NCBI GenBank assembly: GCA_037013495.1
Contig: CM072807.1
Span: 27,322,802-27,386,801, forward strand
Reading direction: 5' to 3'
Source of the DNA: Hippophae tibetana
Taxonomy: Eukaryota > Streptophyta > Magnoliopsida > Rosales > Elaeagnaceae
DNA: 64,000 bases
Part shown: positions 24,401 to 38,809 of the stretch, one piece after another
How the letters are laid out: each line of letters starts with the position of its first letter
Numbering within the stretch: the stretch's first letter is position 1
Notes under the pieces: model-generated
Seen by the model: only the letters and a program-made list of their open reading frames with translations
Told to the model about the DNA's origin: nothing
Database searches by the model: none
Position numbers and translations under genes: made by a program

Positions 24401-25697
24401 AAATTGTATTTATTTTCATCATTTGTTTTCATATTTAAATTCACAGAATCACTCAAACGTAAATATTGAAACAATTTAAAATTTCCATGTGCATAAAAAA
24501 CAACCAAAATCAAACACCCAAAATTTCAATTCCTCGTGTAATAGATCAAAAGAGAGATGTTTTCAAAATGGCTCTAATACCAAATGTTAGTATACAATTC
24601 AATCCAAACACTTTCGGAAACGCATACAAACGCATAATTTAAATGTAGTGGAAATAAAATGGATTGAAAACATACCCCTTTCCTTGATCAATTTTTTTTT
24701 TTTTTGAAAATCTTCATCTTCAACCCAGAGGCGGGTCAACCCGACCAGGTTTGACCGTAACGGATACCCGGCCGTATCCTCCTATTCCGGTGACGAAATC
24801 CAGCGTTCTTTTTATCAAAATTCACATAATTCGATTTTCGATTGATTCATGGTCTTAATTTGAAGTAATACCATTATTTTAAATAAAAATTTAATTAATG
24901 AATCAAATAAATACCCACGATAAATTGTATTCATTTTATTCATTTGTTTTCAAGTTTACATTCACAGAATCACTCAAACGTAAATATTGAAACAATTTAA
25001 TATTTCCATGTGCATAAAAAACAAGGAAAATGAAAAACCCAAAATTTCAATTCCTCGTAAAACAGATCAAAAGAGAGATGTTTCCAAAAATGGCTTCAAT
25101 ACCAAATGTTAGAATACAATTCAATCCAGAAACTTTCGGAAAAGCATACGAACACATAATTTAAATGGAGTCGAAAAAAATGGATTGAAAACATACCTCT
25201 TGCCAGGATCAATTTTTTTTTTTGAAAAACTTCAACTTCAACCGCGAGGCGAGTCAACCCGACTCGTTTTGACCGTAGCAGATACCAGACCGTATCTTGA
25301 TATTACGGTGACAAAATCCAGCGTTCTTTTTATCAAATTTCTCATAATTCGATTTTCGAGTGATTCATGGTCTTAGTTTGAAGTAAAAACATTAATTTAA
25401 ATAAAAATTTAATTAATGAATCAAATAAATACCCACGATAAATTGTATTTATTTTCATCATTTGTTTTCATATTTAAATTCACAGAATCACTCAAACGTA
25501 AATATTGAAACAATTTAAAATTTCCATGTGCATAAAAAACAACCAAAATCAAACACCCAAAATTTCAATTCCTCGTGTAATAGATCAAAAGAGAGATGTT
25601 TTCAAAATGGCTCTAATACCAAATGTTAGTATACAATTCAATCCAAAAACTTTCGGAAACGCATACAAACGCATAATTTAAATGTAGTGTAAATAAA
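18428..25697 (+). repeat. Mixed satellite region with local dimer and trimer copies
   Basis: Landmarks are 18428 C, 18948 A, 19466 C, 19985 A, 20504 C, 21024 B, 21543 A, 22062 C, 22582 B, 23100 C (ATG changed to ATT), 23621 B, 24140 C, 24659 A and 25180 C. A trimer A-C-B is repeated: 19985 and 21543 both carry ggatacgcggccg, and their tails both carry cacaataaattg. A C-B dimer is repeated at 22062 and 23100, about 1,039 bp apart, both with aatttcaaccgcg and tggtgttaatttg. The B monomer at 21024 has a class C tail (cgagtgattcatggtcttag), so it is a B/C recombinant with its switch near the ccagcgttctttttatc stretch. Confidence 0.82.
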
Positions 25698-27258
25698 ATG
25701 GATTGAAAACATACCTCTTTCCTTGATCAAATTTTTTTTTTTTTTGAAAATCTTCATCTTCAACCCAGAGGCGGGTCAACCCGACCCGGTTTGACCGTAA
25801 CGGATACCCGGCCGTATCTTCCTATTCCGGTGACGAAATCCAGCGTTTTTTTATCAAAATTCTCATAATTCGATTTTCGATTGATTCATGGTCTTAATTT
25901 GAAGAAATACCATTATTTTAAATAAAAATTTAATTAATGAATCAAATAAATACCCACGATAAATTGTATTTATTTTCTTCATTTGTTTTCAAGTTTACAT
26001 TCACAGAATCACTCAAACGTAAATATTGAAACAATTTAAAATTTCCATGTGCATAAAAAACAAGCAAAATCAAAAACCCAAAATTTCAATTCCTCTTGAA
26101 ACAGAGCAAAAGATAGATGTTTTCAAAAATTGCTCTGATACCAAATGTTAGAATAAAAATCAATCCAGAAACTATCGAAAAAGCATGCGAACGTATAATT
26201 TAAATGCAGTGGAAATAAAATGGATTGAAAACATACCTCTTGCCTTGATCAATTTTTTTTTTTTGAAAAACTTAATCTTCAACCGCGAGGCAGGTCAATC
26301 CGACCTGGGTTGACCGTAGCGGATACCCGATCGTATCCTGCTATTCCGGTGACAGAATCTAGGGTTCTTTTTATCAAAATTCTCATAATTCGATTTTCGA
26401 GTGATTCATGGTCTTAATTTGAAGTAAAACCATTATTTTAAATAAAAATTTAATTAATAAATCAAATAAATACCCACAATAAATTGTATTCATTTTCTTC
26501 ATTTAATTTCAAGTTTAAATTCACAGAATCACTCAAACGTAAATATAGAAACAATTTAAAATTTCCATGTGCATAAAAAACAACGAAAATAAACAACCCA
26601 AAATTTCAATTCCTCGTGAAATAGATCAAAAGAGAGATGTTTTCAAAAATGGCTATAACACCAAATGTTAGAATACAATTCAATCGAGTAACTTTCGAAA
26701 AAGCATACGAACGCATAATTTAAATTTAGTGGAAATAAAATGGATTGAAAACATACCTCTTGCCTTGATCAAATTTTTTTTTTGAAAAACTTCATCTTCA
26801 ACCCAGAGGCGGGTCAACCCGACCCGGTTTGACCGTAACGGATACCCGGCCGTATCCTCCTATTCCGGTGACGAAATCCAGCGTTCTTTTCATCAAAATT
26901 CTCATAATTCGATTTTCGATTGATTCATGGTCTTAATTTGAAGAAATGCCATTATTTTAAATAAAAATTTAATTAATGAATCAAATAAATACCCACGATA
27001 AATTGTATTCATTTTCTTCATTTGTTTTCAAGTTTACATTCACAGAATCACTCAAACGTAAATATTGAAACAATTTAAAATTTCCATGTGCATAAAAAAC
27101 AAGGAAAATCAAAAACCCAAAATTTCAATTCCTCGTAAAAAAGATCAAAAGAGAGATGTTTCCAAAAATGGCTTTAATGCCAAATGTTAGAATACAATTC
27201 AATCCAGAAACTTTCGGAAAAGCATACGAACGCATAATTTAAATGGAGTCGAATAAAA
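25698..27258 (+). repeat. Class D monomers, island 3
   Basis: The monomer at 25698 is A-like. Those at 26220 and 26740 are diverged, with tcctcttgaaacagagc, aattgctctgatacc, gcatgcgaacgtataa, ggtcaatccgacctggg, gaatctagggttc and ataacaccaaatg. All these private variants recur in the same order 19,742 bp downstream at 45.8-46.5 kb, so this island belongs to a larger duplicated segment. Confidence 0.82.
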
Positions 27259-29768
27259 ATGCATTTAAAACATACCTCTTGCCTTGATCAATTTTTTTTT
27301 TTGAAAAACTTCAACTTCAACCGCGAGGCGAGTCAACCCGACCCGGTTTGACCGTAGCGGATACCCGACCGTATCCTGATATTCCGGTGACGAAATCCAG
27401 CGTTCTTTTTATCAAAATTCTCATAATTCGATTTTCGATTGATTCATGGTCTTAATTTGAAGAAATACCATTATTTTAAATAAAAATTTAATTAATGAAT
27501 CAAATAAATACCCACGATAAATTGTATTCATTTTATTCATTTGTTTTCATATTTAAATTCACAGAATCACTCAAACGTAAATATTGAAACAATTTAATAT
27601 TTCCATGTGCATAAAAAACAAGGAAAATCAAAAACCTAAAATTTCAATTCCTCGTAAAACAGATCAAAAGAGAGATGTTTCCAAAAATGGCTTTAATGCC
27701 AAATGTTAGAATACAATTCAATCCAGAAACTTTCGGAAAAGCATACGAACGCATAATTTAAATGGAGTCGAAAAAAAATGCATTTAAAACATACCTCTTT
27801 CCTTGATCAAATTTTTTTTTTTGAAAAACTTCATCTTCAACCCAGAGGCGGGTCAACCCGACCCGGTTTGACCGTAACGGATACCCGGCCGTATCTTCCT
27901 ATTCCGGTGACGAAATCCAGCGTTCTTTTTATCAAAATTCTCATAATTCGATTTTCGATTGATTCATGGTCTTAATTTGAAGAAATACCATTATTTTAAA
28001 TAAAAATTTAATTAATGAATCAAATAAATACCCACGATAAATTGTATTCATTTTCTTCATTTGTTTTCAAGTTTACATTCACAGAATCACTCAAACGTAA
28101 ATATTGAAACAATTTAATATTTCCATGTGCATAAAAAACAAGGAAAATCAAAAACCCAAAATTTCAATTCCTCGTAAAACAGATCAAAAGAGAGATGTTT
28201 CCAAAAATGGCTTCAATACCGAATGTTAGAATACAATTCAATCCAGAAACTTTCGGAAAAGCATACGAACATATAATTTAAATGGAGTCGAAAAAAATGG
28301 ATTCAAAACATACCTCTTGCCAGGATCAATTTTTTTTTTTTGAAAAACTTCAACTTCAACCGCGAGGCGAGAGAACCCGACCCGTATTGACCGTAGCAGA
28401 TACCAGACCGTATCCTCCTATTCCGGTGACGAAATCCAGCGTTCTTTTTATCAAATTTCTCATAATTCGATTTTAGAGTGATTCATGGTCTTAATTTGAA
28501 GTAATACCATTATTTTAAATAAAAATTTAATTAATGAATCAAATAAATACCCACGATAAATTGTATTTATTTTCATCATTTGTTTTCATATTTAAATTCA
28601 CAGAATCACTCAAACGTAAATATTGAAACAATTTAAAATTTCCATGTGCATAAAAAACAACCAAAATCAAACACCCAAAATTTCAATTCCTCGTGTAATA
28701 GATCAAAAGAGAGATGTTTTCAAAATGGCTCTAATACCAAATGTTAGTATACAATTCAATCCAAACACTTTCGGAAACGCATACAAACGCATAATTTAAA
28801 TGTAGTGGAAATAAAATGGATTGAAAACATACTCCTTTCCTTGATCAAAATTTTTTTTTTTGAAAATCTTCATCTTCAACCCAGAGGCGGGTCAACCCGA
28901 CCCGGTTTGACCGTAACGGATACCCGGCCGTATCCTCCTATTCCGGTGACGAAATCTAGCGTTCTTTTTATCAAAATTCTCATAATTCGATTTTCGATTG
29001 ATTCATGGTCTTAATTTGAAGTAATACCATTATTTTAAATAAAAATTTAATTAATGAATCAAATAAATACCCACGATAAATTGTATTCATTTTATTCATT
29101 TGTTTTCAAGTTTACATTCACAGAATCACTCAAACGTAAATATTGAAACAATTTAATACTTCCATGTGCATAAAAAACAAGGAAAATCAAAAACCCAAAA
29201 TTTCAATTCCTTGTAAAACAGATCAAAAGAGAGATGTTTCCAAAAATGGCTTCAATACCAAATGTTAGAATACAATTCAATCCAGAAACTTTCGGAAAAG
29301 CATACGAACACATAATTTAAATGGAGTCGAAAAAAATGGATTGAAAACATACCTCTTGCCAGGATCAATTTTTTTTTTGAAAAACTTCAACTTCAACCGC
29401 GAGGCGAGTCAACCCGACCCGTTTTGACCGTAGCAGATACCAGACCGTATCCTGATATTACGGTGACAAAATCCAGCGTTCTTTTTATCAAATTTCTCAT
29501 AATTCGATTTTCGAGTGATTCATGGTCCTAGTTTGAAGTAAAAACATTAATTTAAATAAAAATTTAATTAATGAATCAAATAAATACCCAAGATAAATTG
29601 TATTCATTTTATTCATTTGTTTTCAAGTTTACATTCACAGAATCACTCAAACGTAAATATTGAAACAATTTAATATTTCCATGTGCATAAAAAACAAGGA
29701 AAATCAAAAACCCAAAATTTCAATTCCTCGTAAAACAGATCAAAAGAGAGATGTTTCCAAAAATGGCT
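25990..29768 (+). repeat. Segmental duplicate, left copy (pairs with ~45732-49512)
   Basis: About 3.8 kb, with monomers 26220 D, 26740 D, 27259 B/C, 27778 B, 28297 C, 28816 A and 29336 C, repeats at an offset of 19,742 bp, equal to 38 monomers. Shared private variants include tcctcttgaaacagagc, gttcttttcatc at about 26884 and 46626, gaataaaaatgc at 27251 and 46993, cccgtattgacc, atactcctttcc and cccaagataaattg. Differences include the tail near 28480-28510 and one inserted base near 49344. The first three monomers of the seven-mer higher-order repeat lie inside this copy. Confidence 0.85.
27259..27777 (+). repeat. B/C hybrid monomer in the left duplicate
   Basis: This hybrid has a class B leader with the variant gaataaaaATGC, then a class C core (caacttcaaccgcgagg, gtagcggatacccgacc) and a B-type tail. 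It is the counterpart of 47001 and resembles 9827. The class switch is at the T tract, as in those two. Confidence 0.75.
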
Positions 29769-31539
29769 TTAATGCCAAATGTTAGAATACAATTCAATCC
29801 AGAAACTTTCGGAAAAGCATACGAACGCATAATTTAAATGGAGTCGAAAAAAAATGCATTTAAAACATACCTCTTTCCTTGATCAAATTTTTTTTTTTGA
29901 AAAACTTCATCTTCAACCCAGAGGCGGGTCAACCCGACCCGGTTTGACCTTAACGGATACCCGGCCGTATCTTCCTATTCCGGTGACGAAATCCAGCGTT
30001 CTTTTTATCAAAATTCTCATAATTCGATTTTCGATTGATTCATGGTCTTAATTTGAAGAAATACCATTATTTTAAATAAAAATTTAATTAATGAATCAAA
30101 TAAATACCCACGATAAATTGTATTCATTTTCTTCATTTGTTTTCAAGTTTACATTCACAGAATCACTCAAACGTAAATATTGAAACAATTTAATATTTCC
30201 ATGTGCATAAAAAACAAGGAAAATCAAAAACCCAAAATTTCAATTCCTCGTAAAACAGATCAAAAGAGAGATGTTTCCAAAAATGGCTTCAATACCGAAT
30301 GTTAGAATACAATTCAATCCAGAAACTTTCGGAAAAGCATACGAACATATAATTTAAATGGAGTCGAAAAAAATGGATTCAAAACATACCTCTTGCCAGG
30401 ATCAATTTTTTTTTTTTGAAAAACTTCAACTTCAACCGCGAGGCGAGTCAACCCGACCCGTATTGACCGTAGCAGATACCAGACCGTATCCTCCTATTCC
30501 GGTGACGAAATCCAGCGTTCTTTTTATCAAATTTCTCATAATTCGATTTTCGAGTGATTCATGGTCTTAATTTGAAGTAATACCATTATTTTAAATAAAA
30601 ATTTAATTAATGAATCAAATAAATACCCACGATAAATTGTATTTATTTTCATCATTTGTTTTCATATTTAAATTCACAGAATCACTCAAACGTAAATATT
30701 GAAACAATTTAAAATTTCCATGTGCATAAAAAACAACCAAAATCAAACACCCAAAATTTCAATTCCTCGTGTAATAGATCAAAAGAGAGATGTTTTCAAA
30801 ATGGCTCTAATACCAAATGTTAGTATACAATTCAATCCAAACACTTTCGGAAACGCATACAAACGCATAATTTAAATGTAGTGGAAATAAAATGGATTGA
30901 AAACATACCCCTTTCCTTGATCAATTTTTTTTTTTTTTGAAAATCTTCATCTTCAACCTAGAGGCGGGTCAACCCGACCCGGTTTGACCGTAACGGATAC
31001 CCGGCCGTATCCTCCTATTCCGGTGACGAAATCCAGCGTTCTTTTTATCAAAATTCTCATAATTCGATTTTCGATTGATTCATGGTCTTAATTTGAAGTA
31101 ATACCATTATTTTAAATAAAAATTTAATTAATGAATCAAATAAATACCCACGATAAATTGTATTCATTTTATTCATTTGTTTTCAAGTTTACATTCACAG
31201 AATCACTCAAACGTAAATATTGAAACAATTTAATATTTCCATGTGCATAAAAAACAAGGAAAATGAAAAACCCAAAATTTCAATTCCTCGTAAAACAGAT
31301 CAAAAGAGAGATGTTTCCAAAAATGGCTTCAATACCAAATGTTAGAATACAATTCAATCCAGAAACTTTCGGAAAAGCATATGAACACATAATTTAAATG
31401 GAGTCGAAAAAAATGGATTGAAAACATTCCTCTTGCCAGGATCAATTTTTTTTTTTTGAAAAACTTCAATTTCAACCGCGAGGCGAGTCAACCCGACCCG
31501 TTTTGACCGTAGCAGATACCAGACCGTATCTTCCTATTA
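27905..31539 (+). repeat. Seven-mer HOR copy 1
   Basis: Monomers start at 28297 C, 28816 A, 29336 C, 29854 B, 30373 C, 30892 A and 31413 C'. It carries a private A at 28850, and the C state at 29348 that it shares with copy 4. Its left part lies within the older segmental duplicate, so this copy joins the seven-mer array to its probable source sequence. Confidence 0.9.
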
Positions 31540-34500
31540 CGGTGACGAAATCCAGCGTTCTTTTTATCAAAATTCTCATAATTCGATTTTCGATTGATTC
31601 ATGGTCTTAATTTGAAGAAATACCATTATTTTAAATAAAAATTTAATTAATGAATCAAATAAATACCCACGATAAATTGTATTCATTTTCTTCATTTGTT
31701 TTCAAGTTTACATTCACAGAATCACTCAAACGTAAATATTGAAACAATTTAATATTTCCATGTGCATAAAAAACAAGGAAAATCAAAAACCCAAAATTTC
31801 AATTCCTCGTAAAACAGATCAAAAGAGAGATGTTTCCAAAAATGGCTTCAATACCGAATGTTAGAATACAATTCAATCCAGAAACTTTCGGAAAAGCATA
31901 CGAACATATAATTTAAATGGAGTCGAAAAAAATGGATTCAAAACATACCTCTTGCCAGGATCAATTTTTTTTTTTTGAAAAACTTCAACTTCAACCGCGA
32001 GGCGAGAGAACCCGACCCGTATTGACCGTAGCAGATACCAGACCGTATCCTCCTATTCCGGTGACGAAATCCAGCGTTCTTTTTATCAAATTTCTCATAA
32101 TTCGATTTTAGAGTGATTCATGGTCTTAATTTGAAGTAATACCATTATTTTAAATAAAAATTTAATTAATGAATCAAATAAATACCCACGATAAATTGTA
32201 TTTATTTTCATCATTTGTTTTCATATTTAAATTCACAGAATCACTCAAACGTAAATATTGAAACAATTTAAAATTTCCATGTGCATAAAAAACAACCAAA
32301 ATCAAACACCCAAAATTTCAATTCCTCGTGTAATAGATCAAAAGAGAGATGTTTTCAAAATGGCTCTAATACCAAATGTTAGTATACAATTCAATCCAAA
32401 CACTTTCGGAAACGCATACAAACGCATAATTTAAATGTAGTGGAAATAAAATGGATTGAAAACATACTCCTTTCCTTGATCAAATTTTTTTTTTTTGAAA
32501 ATCTTCATCTTCAACCCAGAGGCGGGTCAACCCGACCCGGTTTGACCGTAACGGATACCCGGCCGTATCCTCCTATTCCGGTGACGAAATCTAGCGTTCT
32601 TTTTATCAAAATTCTCATAATTCGATTTTCGATTGATTCATGGTCTTAATTTGAAGTAATACCATTATTTTAAATAAAAATTTAATTAATGAATCAAATA
32701 AATACCCACGATAAATTGTATTCATTTTATTCATTTGTTTTCAAGTTTACATTCACAGAATCACTCAAACGTAAATATTGAAACAATTTAATACTTCCAT
32801 GTGCATAAAAAACAAGGAAAATCAAAAACCCAAAATTTCAATTCCTTGTAAAACAGATCAAAAGAGAGATGTTTCCAAAAATGGCTTCAATACCAAATGT
32901 TAGAATACAATTCAATCCAGAAACTTTCGGAAAAGCATACGAACACATAATTTAAATGGAGTCGAAAAAAATGGATTGAAAATATACCTCTTGCCAGGAT
33001 CAATTTTTTTTTTGAAAAACTTCAACTTCAACCGCGAGGCGAGTCAACCCGACCCGTTTTGACCGTAGCAGATACCAGACCGTATCCTGATATTACGGTG
33101 ACAAAATCCAGCGTTCTTTTTATCAAATTTCTCATAATTCGATTTTCGAGTGATTCATGGTCCTAGTTTGAAGTAAAAACATTAATTTAAATAAAAATTT
33201 AATTAATGAATCAAATAAATACCCAAGATAAATTGTATTCATTTTATTCATTTGTTTTCAAGTTTACATTCACAGAATCACTCAAACGTAAATATTGAAA
33301 CAATTTAATATTTCCATGTGCATAAAAAACAAGGAAAATCAAAAACCCAAAATTTCAATTCCTCGTAAAACAGATCAAAAGAGAGATGTTTCCAAAAATG
33401 GCTTTAATGCCAAATGTTAGAATACAATTCAATCCAGAAACTTTCGGAAAAGCATACGAACGCATAATTTAAATGGAGTCGAAAAAAAATGCATTTAAAA
33501 CATACCTCTTTCCTTGATCAAATTTTTTTTTTTGAAAAACTTCATCTTCAACCCAGAGGCGGGTCAACCCGACCCGGTTTGACCTTAACGGATACCCGGC
33601 CGTATCTTCCTATTCCGGTGACGAAATCCAGCGTTCTTTTTATCAAAATTCTCATAATTCGATTTTCGATTGATTCATGGTCTTAATTTGAAGAAATACC
33701 ATTATTTTAAATAAAAATTTAATTAATGAATCAAATAAATACCCACGATAAATTGTATTCATTTTCTTCATTTGTTTTCAAGTTTACATTCACAGAATCA
33801 CTCAAACGTAAATATTGAAACAATTTAATATTTCCATGTGCATAAAAAACAAGGAAAATCAAAAACCCAAAATTTCAATTCCTCGTAAAACAGATCAAAA
33901 GAGAGATGTTTCCAAAAATGGCTTCAATACCGAATGTTAGAATACAATTCAATCCAGAAACTTTCGGAAAAGCATACGAACATATAATTTAAATGGAGTC
34001 GAAAAAAATGGATTCAAAACATACCTCTTGCCAGGATCAATTTTTTTTTTTTGAAAAACTTCAACTTCAACCGCGAGGCGAGTCAACCCGACCCGTATTG
34101 ACCGTAGCAGATACCAGACCGTATCCTCCTATTCCGGTGACGAAATCCAGCGTTCTTTTTATCAAATTTCTCATAATTCGATTTTCGAGTGATTCATGGT
34201 CTTAATTTGAAGTAATACCATTATTTTAAATAAAAATTTAATTAATGAATCAAATAAATACCCACGATAAATTGTATTTATTTTCATCATTTGTTTTCAT
34301 ATTTAAATTCACAGAATCACTCAAACGTAAATATTGAAACAATTTAAAATTTCCATGTGCATAAAAAACAACCAAAATCAAACACCCAAAATTTCAATTC
34401 CTCGTGTAATAGATCAAAAGAGAGATGTTTTCAAAATGGCTCTAATACCAAATGTTAGTATACAATTCAATCCAAACACTTTCGGAAACGCATACAAACG

Positions 34501-35174
34501 CATAATTTAAATGTAGTGGAAATAAAATGGATTGAAAACATACCCCTTTCCTTGATCAATTTTTTTTTTTTTTGAAAATCTTCATCTTCAACCTAGAGGC
34601 GGGTCAACCCGACCCGGTTTGACCGTAACGGATACCCGGCCGTATCCTCCTATTCCGGTGACGAAATCCAGCGTTCTTTTTATCAAAATTCTCATAATTC
34701 GATTTTCGATTGATTCATGGTCTTAATTTGAAGTAATACCATTATTTTAAATAAAAATTTAATTAATGAATCAAATAAATACCCACGATAAATTGTATTC
34801 ATTTTATTCATTTGTTTTCAAGTTTACATTCACAGAATCACTCAAACGTAAATATTGAAACAATTTAATATTTCCATGTGCATAAAAAACAAGGAAAATG
34901 AAAAACCCAAAATTTCAATTCCTCGTAAAACAGATCAAAAGAGAGATGTTTCCAAAAATGGCTTCAATACCAAATGTTAGAATACAATTCAATCCAGAAA
35001 CTTTCGGAAAAGCATATGAACACATAATTTAAATGGAGTCGAAAAAAATGGATTGAAAACATTCCTCTTGCCAGGATCAATTTTTTTTTTTTGAAAAACT
35101 TCAATTTCAACCGCGAGGCGAGTCAACCCGACCCGTTTTGACCGTAGCAGATACCAGACCGTATCTTCCTATTA
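31540..35174 (+). repeat. Seven-mer HOR copy 2
   Basis: Monomers start near 31932, 32451, 32971, 33489, 34008, 34527 and 35048. It carries T at 32983 (ttgaaaatata), shared only with copy 3, which suggests that copies 2 and 3 separated from each other last. Confidence 0.9.
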
Positions 35175-38100
35175 CGGTGACGAAATCCAGCGTTCTTTTT
35201 ATCAAAATTCTCATAATTCGATTTTCGATTGATTCATGGTCTTAATTTGAAGAAATACCATTATTTTAAATAAAAATTTAATTAATGAATCAAATAAATA
35301 CCCACGATAAATTGTATTCATTTTCTTCATTTGTTTTCAAGTTTACATTCACAGAATCACTCAAACGTAAATATTGAAACAATTTAATATTTCCATGTGC
35401 ATAAAAAACAAGGAAAATCAAAAACCCAAAATTTCAATTCCTCGTAAAACAGATCAAAAGAGAGATGTTTCCAAAAATGGCTTCAATACCGAATGTTAGA
35501 ATACAATTCAATCCAGAAACTTTCGGAAAAGCATACGAACATATAATTTAAATGGAGTCGAAAAAAATGGATTCAAAACATACCTCTTGCCAGGATCAAT
35601 TTTTTTTTTTTGAAAAACTTCAACTTCAACCGCGAGGCGAGAGAACCCGACCCGTATTGACCGTAGCAGATACCAGACCGTATCCTCCTATTCCGGTGAC
35701 GAAATCCAGCGTTCTTTTTATCAAATTTCTCATAATTCGATTTTAGAGTGATTCATGGTCTTAATTTGAAGTAATACCATTATTTTAAATAAAAATTTAA
35801 TTAATGAATCAAATAAATACCCACGATAAATTGTATTTATTTTCATCATTTGTTTTCATATTTAAATTCACAGAATCACTCAAACGTAAATATTGAAACA
35901 ATTTAAAATTTCCATGTGCATAAAAAACAACCAAAATCAAACACCCAAAATTTCAATTCCTCGTGTAATAGATCAAAAGAGAGATGTTTTCAAAATGGCT
36001 CTAATACCAAATGTTAGTATACAATTCAATCCAAACACTTTCGGAAACGCATACAAACGCATAATTTAAATGTAGTGGAAATAAAATGGATTGAAAACAT
36101 ACTCCTTTCCTTGATCAAATTTTTTTTTTTTGAAAATCTTCATCTTCAACCCAGAGGCGGGTCAACCCGACCCGGTTTGACCGTAACGGATACCCGGCCG
36201 TATCCTCCTATTCCGGTGACGAAATCTAGCGTTCTTTTTATCAAAATTCTCATAATTCGATTTTCGATTGATTCATGGTCTTAATTTGAAGTAATACCAT
36301 TATTTTAAATAAAAATTTAATTAATGAATCAAATAAATACCCACGATAAATTGTATTCATTTTATTCATTTGTTTTCAAGTTTACATTCACAGAATCACT
36401 CAAACGTAAATATTGAAACAATTTAATACTTCCATGTGCATAAAAAACAAGGAAAATCAAAAACCCAAAATTTCAATTCCTTGTAAAACAGATCAAAAGA
36501 GAGATGTTTCCAAAAATGGCTTCAATACCAAATGTTAGAATACAATTCAATCCAGAAACTTTCGGAAAAGCATACGAACACATAATTTAAATGGAGTCGA
36601 AAAAAATGGATTGAAAATATACCTCTTGCCAGGATCAATTTTTTTTTTGAAAAACTTCAACTTCAACCGCGAGGCGAGTCAACCCGACCCGTTTTGACCG
36701 TAGCAGATACCAGACCGTATCCTGATATTACGGTGACAAAATCCAGCGTTCTTTTTATCAAATTTCTCATAATTCGATTTTCGAGTGATTCATGGTCCTA
36801 GTTTGAAGTAAAAACATTAATTTAAATAAAAATTTAATTAATGAATCAAATAAATACCCAAGATAAATTGTATTCATTTTATTCATTTGTTTTCAAGTTT
36901 ACATTCACAGAATCACTCAAACGTAAATATTGAAACAATTTAATATTTCCATGTGCATAAAAAACAAGGAAAATCAAAAACCCAAAATTTCAATTCCTCG
37001 TAAAACAGATCAAAAGAGAGATGTTTCCAAAAATGGCTTTAATGCCAAATGTTAGAATACAATTCAATCCAGAAACTTTCGGAAAAGCATACGAACGCAT
37101 AATTTAAATGGAGTCGAAAAAAAATGCATTTAAAACATACCTCTTTCCTTGATCAAATTTTTTTTTTTGAAAAACTTCATCTTCAACCCAGAGGCGGGTC
37201 AACCCGACCCGGTTTGACCTTAACGGATACCCGGCCGTATCTTCCTATTCCGGTGACGAAATCCAGCGTTCTTTTTATCAAAATTCTCATAATTCGATTT
37301 TCGATTGATTCATGGTCTTAATTTGAAGAAATACCATTATTTTAAATAAAAATTTAATTAATGAATCAAATAAATACCCACGATAAATTGTATTCATTTT
37401 CTTCATTTGTTTTCAAGTTTACATTCACAGAATCACTCAAACGTAAATATTGAAACAATTTAATATTTCCATGTGCATAAAAAACAAGGAAAATCAAAAA
37501 CCCAAAATTTCAATTCCTCGTAAAACAGATCAAAAGAGAGATGTTTCCAAAAATGGCTTCAATACCGAATGTTAGAATACAATTCAATCCAGAAACTTTC
37601 GGAAAAGCATACGAACATATAATTTAAATGGAGTCGAAAAAAATGGATTCAAAACATACCTCTTGCCAGGATCAATTTTTTTTTTTTGAAAAACTTCAAC
37701 TTCAACCGCGAGGCGAGTCAACCCGACCCGTATTGACCGTAGCAGATACCAGACCGTATCCTCCTATTCCGGTGACGAAATCCAGCGTTCTTTTTATCAA
37801 ATTTCTCATAATTCGATTTTCGAGTGATTCATGGTCTTAATTTGAAGTAATACCATTATTTTAAATAAAAATTTAATTAATGAATCAAATAAATACCCAC
37901 GATAAATTGTATTTATTTTCATCATTTGTTTTCATATTTAAATTCACAGAATCACTCAAACGTAAATATTGAAACAATTTAAAATTTCCATGTGCATAAA
38001 AAACAACCAAAATCAAACACCCAAAATTTCAATTCCTCGTGTAATAGATCAAAAGAGAGATGTTTTCAAAATGGCTCTAATACCAAATGTTAGTATACAA

Positions 38101-38809
38101 TTCAATCCAAACACTTTCGGAAACGCATACAAACGCATAATTTAAATGTAGTGGAAATAAAATGGATTGAAAACATACCCCTTTCCTTGATCAATTTTTT
38201 TTTTTTTTGAAAATCTTCATCTTCAACCTAGAGGCGGGTCAACCCGACCCGGTTTGACCGTAACGGATACCCGGCCGTATCCTCCTATTCCGGTGACGAA
38301 ATCCAGCGTTCTTTTTATCAAAATTCTCATAATTCGATTTTCGATTGATTCATGGTCTTAATTTGAAGTAATACCATTATTTTAAATAAAAATTTAATTA
38401 ATGAATCAAATAAATACCCACGATAAATTGTATTCATTTTATTCATTTGTTTTCAAGTTTACATTCACAGAATCACTCAAACGTAAATATTGAAACAATT
38501 TAATATTTCCATGTGCATAAAAAACAAGGAAAATGAAAAACCCAAAATTTCAATTCCTCGTAAAACAGATCAAAAGAGAGATGTTTCCAAAAATGGCTTC
38601 AATACCAAATGTTAGAATACAATTCAATCCAGAAACTTTCGGAAAAGCATATGAACACATAATTTAAATGGAGTCGAAAAAAATGGATTGAAAACATTCC
38701 TCTTGCCAGGATCAATTTTTTTTTTTTGAAAAACTTCAATTTCAACCGCGAGGCGAGTCAACCCGACCCGTTTTGACCGTAGCAGATACCAGACCGTATC
38801 TTCCTATTA
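35175..38809 (+). repeat. Seven-mer HOR copy 3
   Basis: Monomers start near 35567, 36086, 36606, 37124, 37643, 38162 and 38683. It carries T at 36618, as in copy 2. I saw no variant private to this copy. Confidence 0.9.
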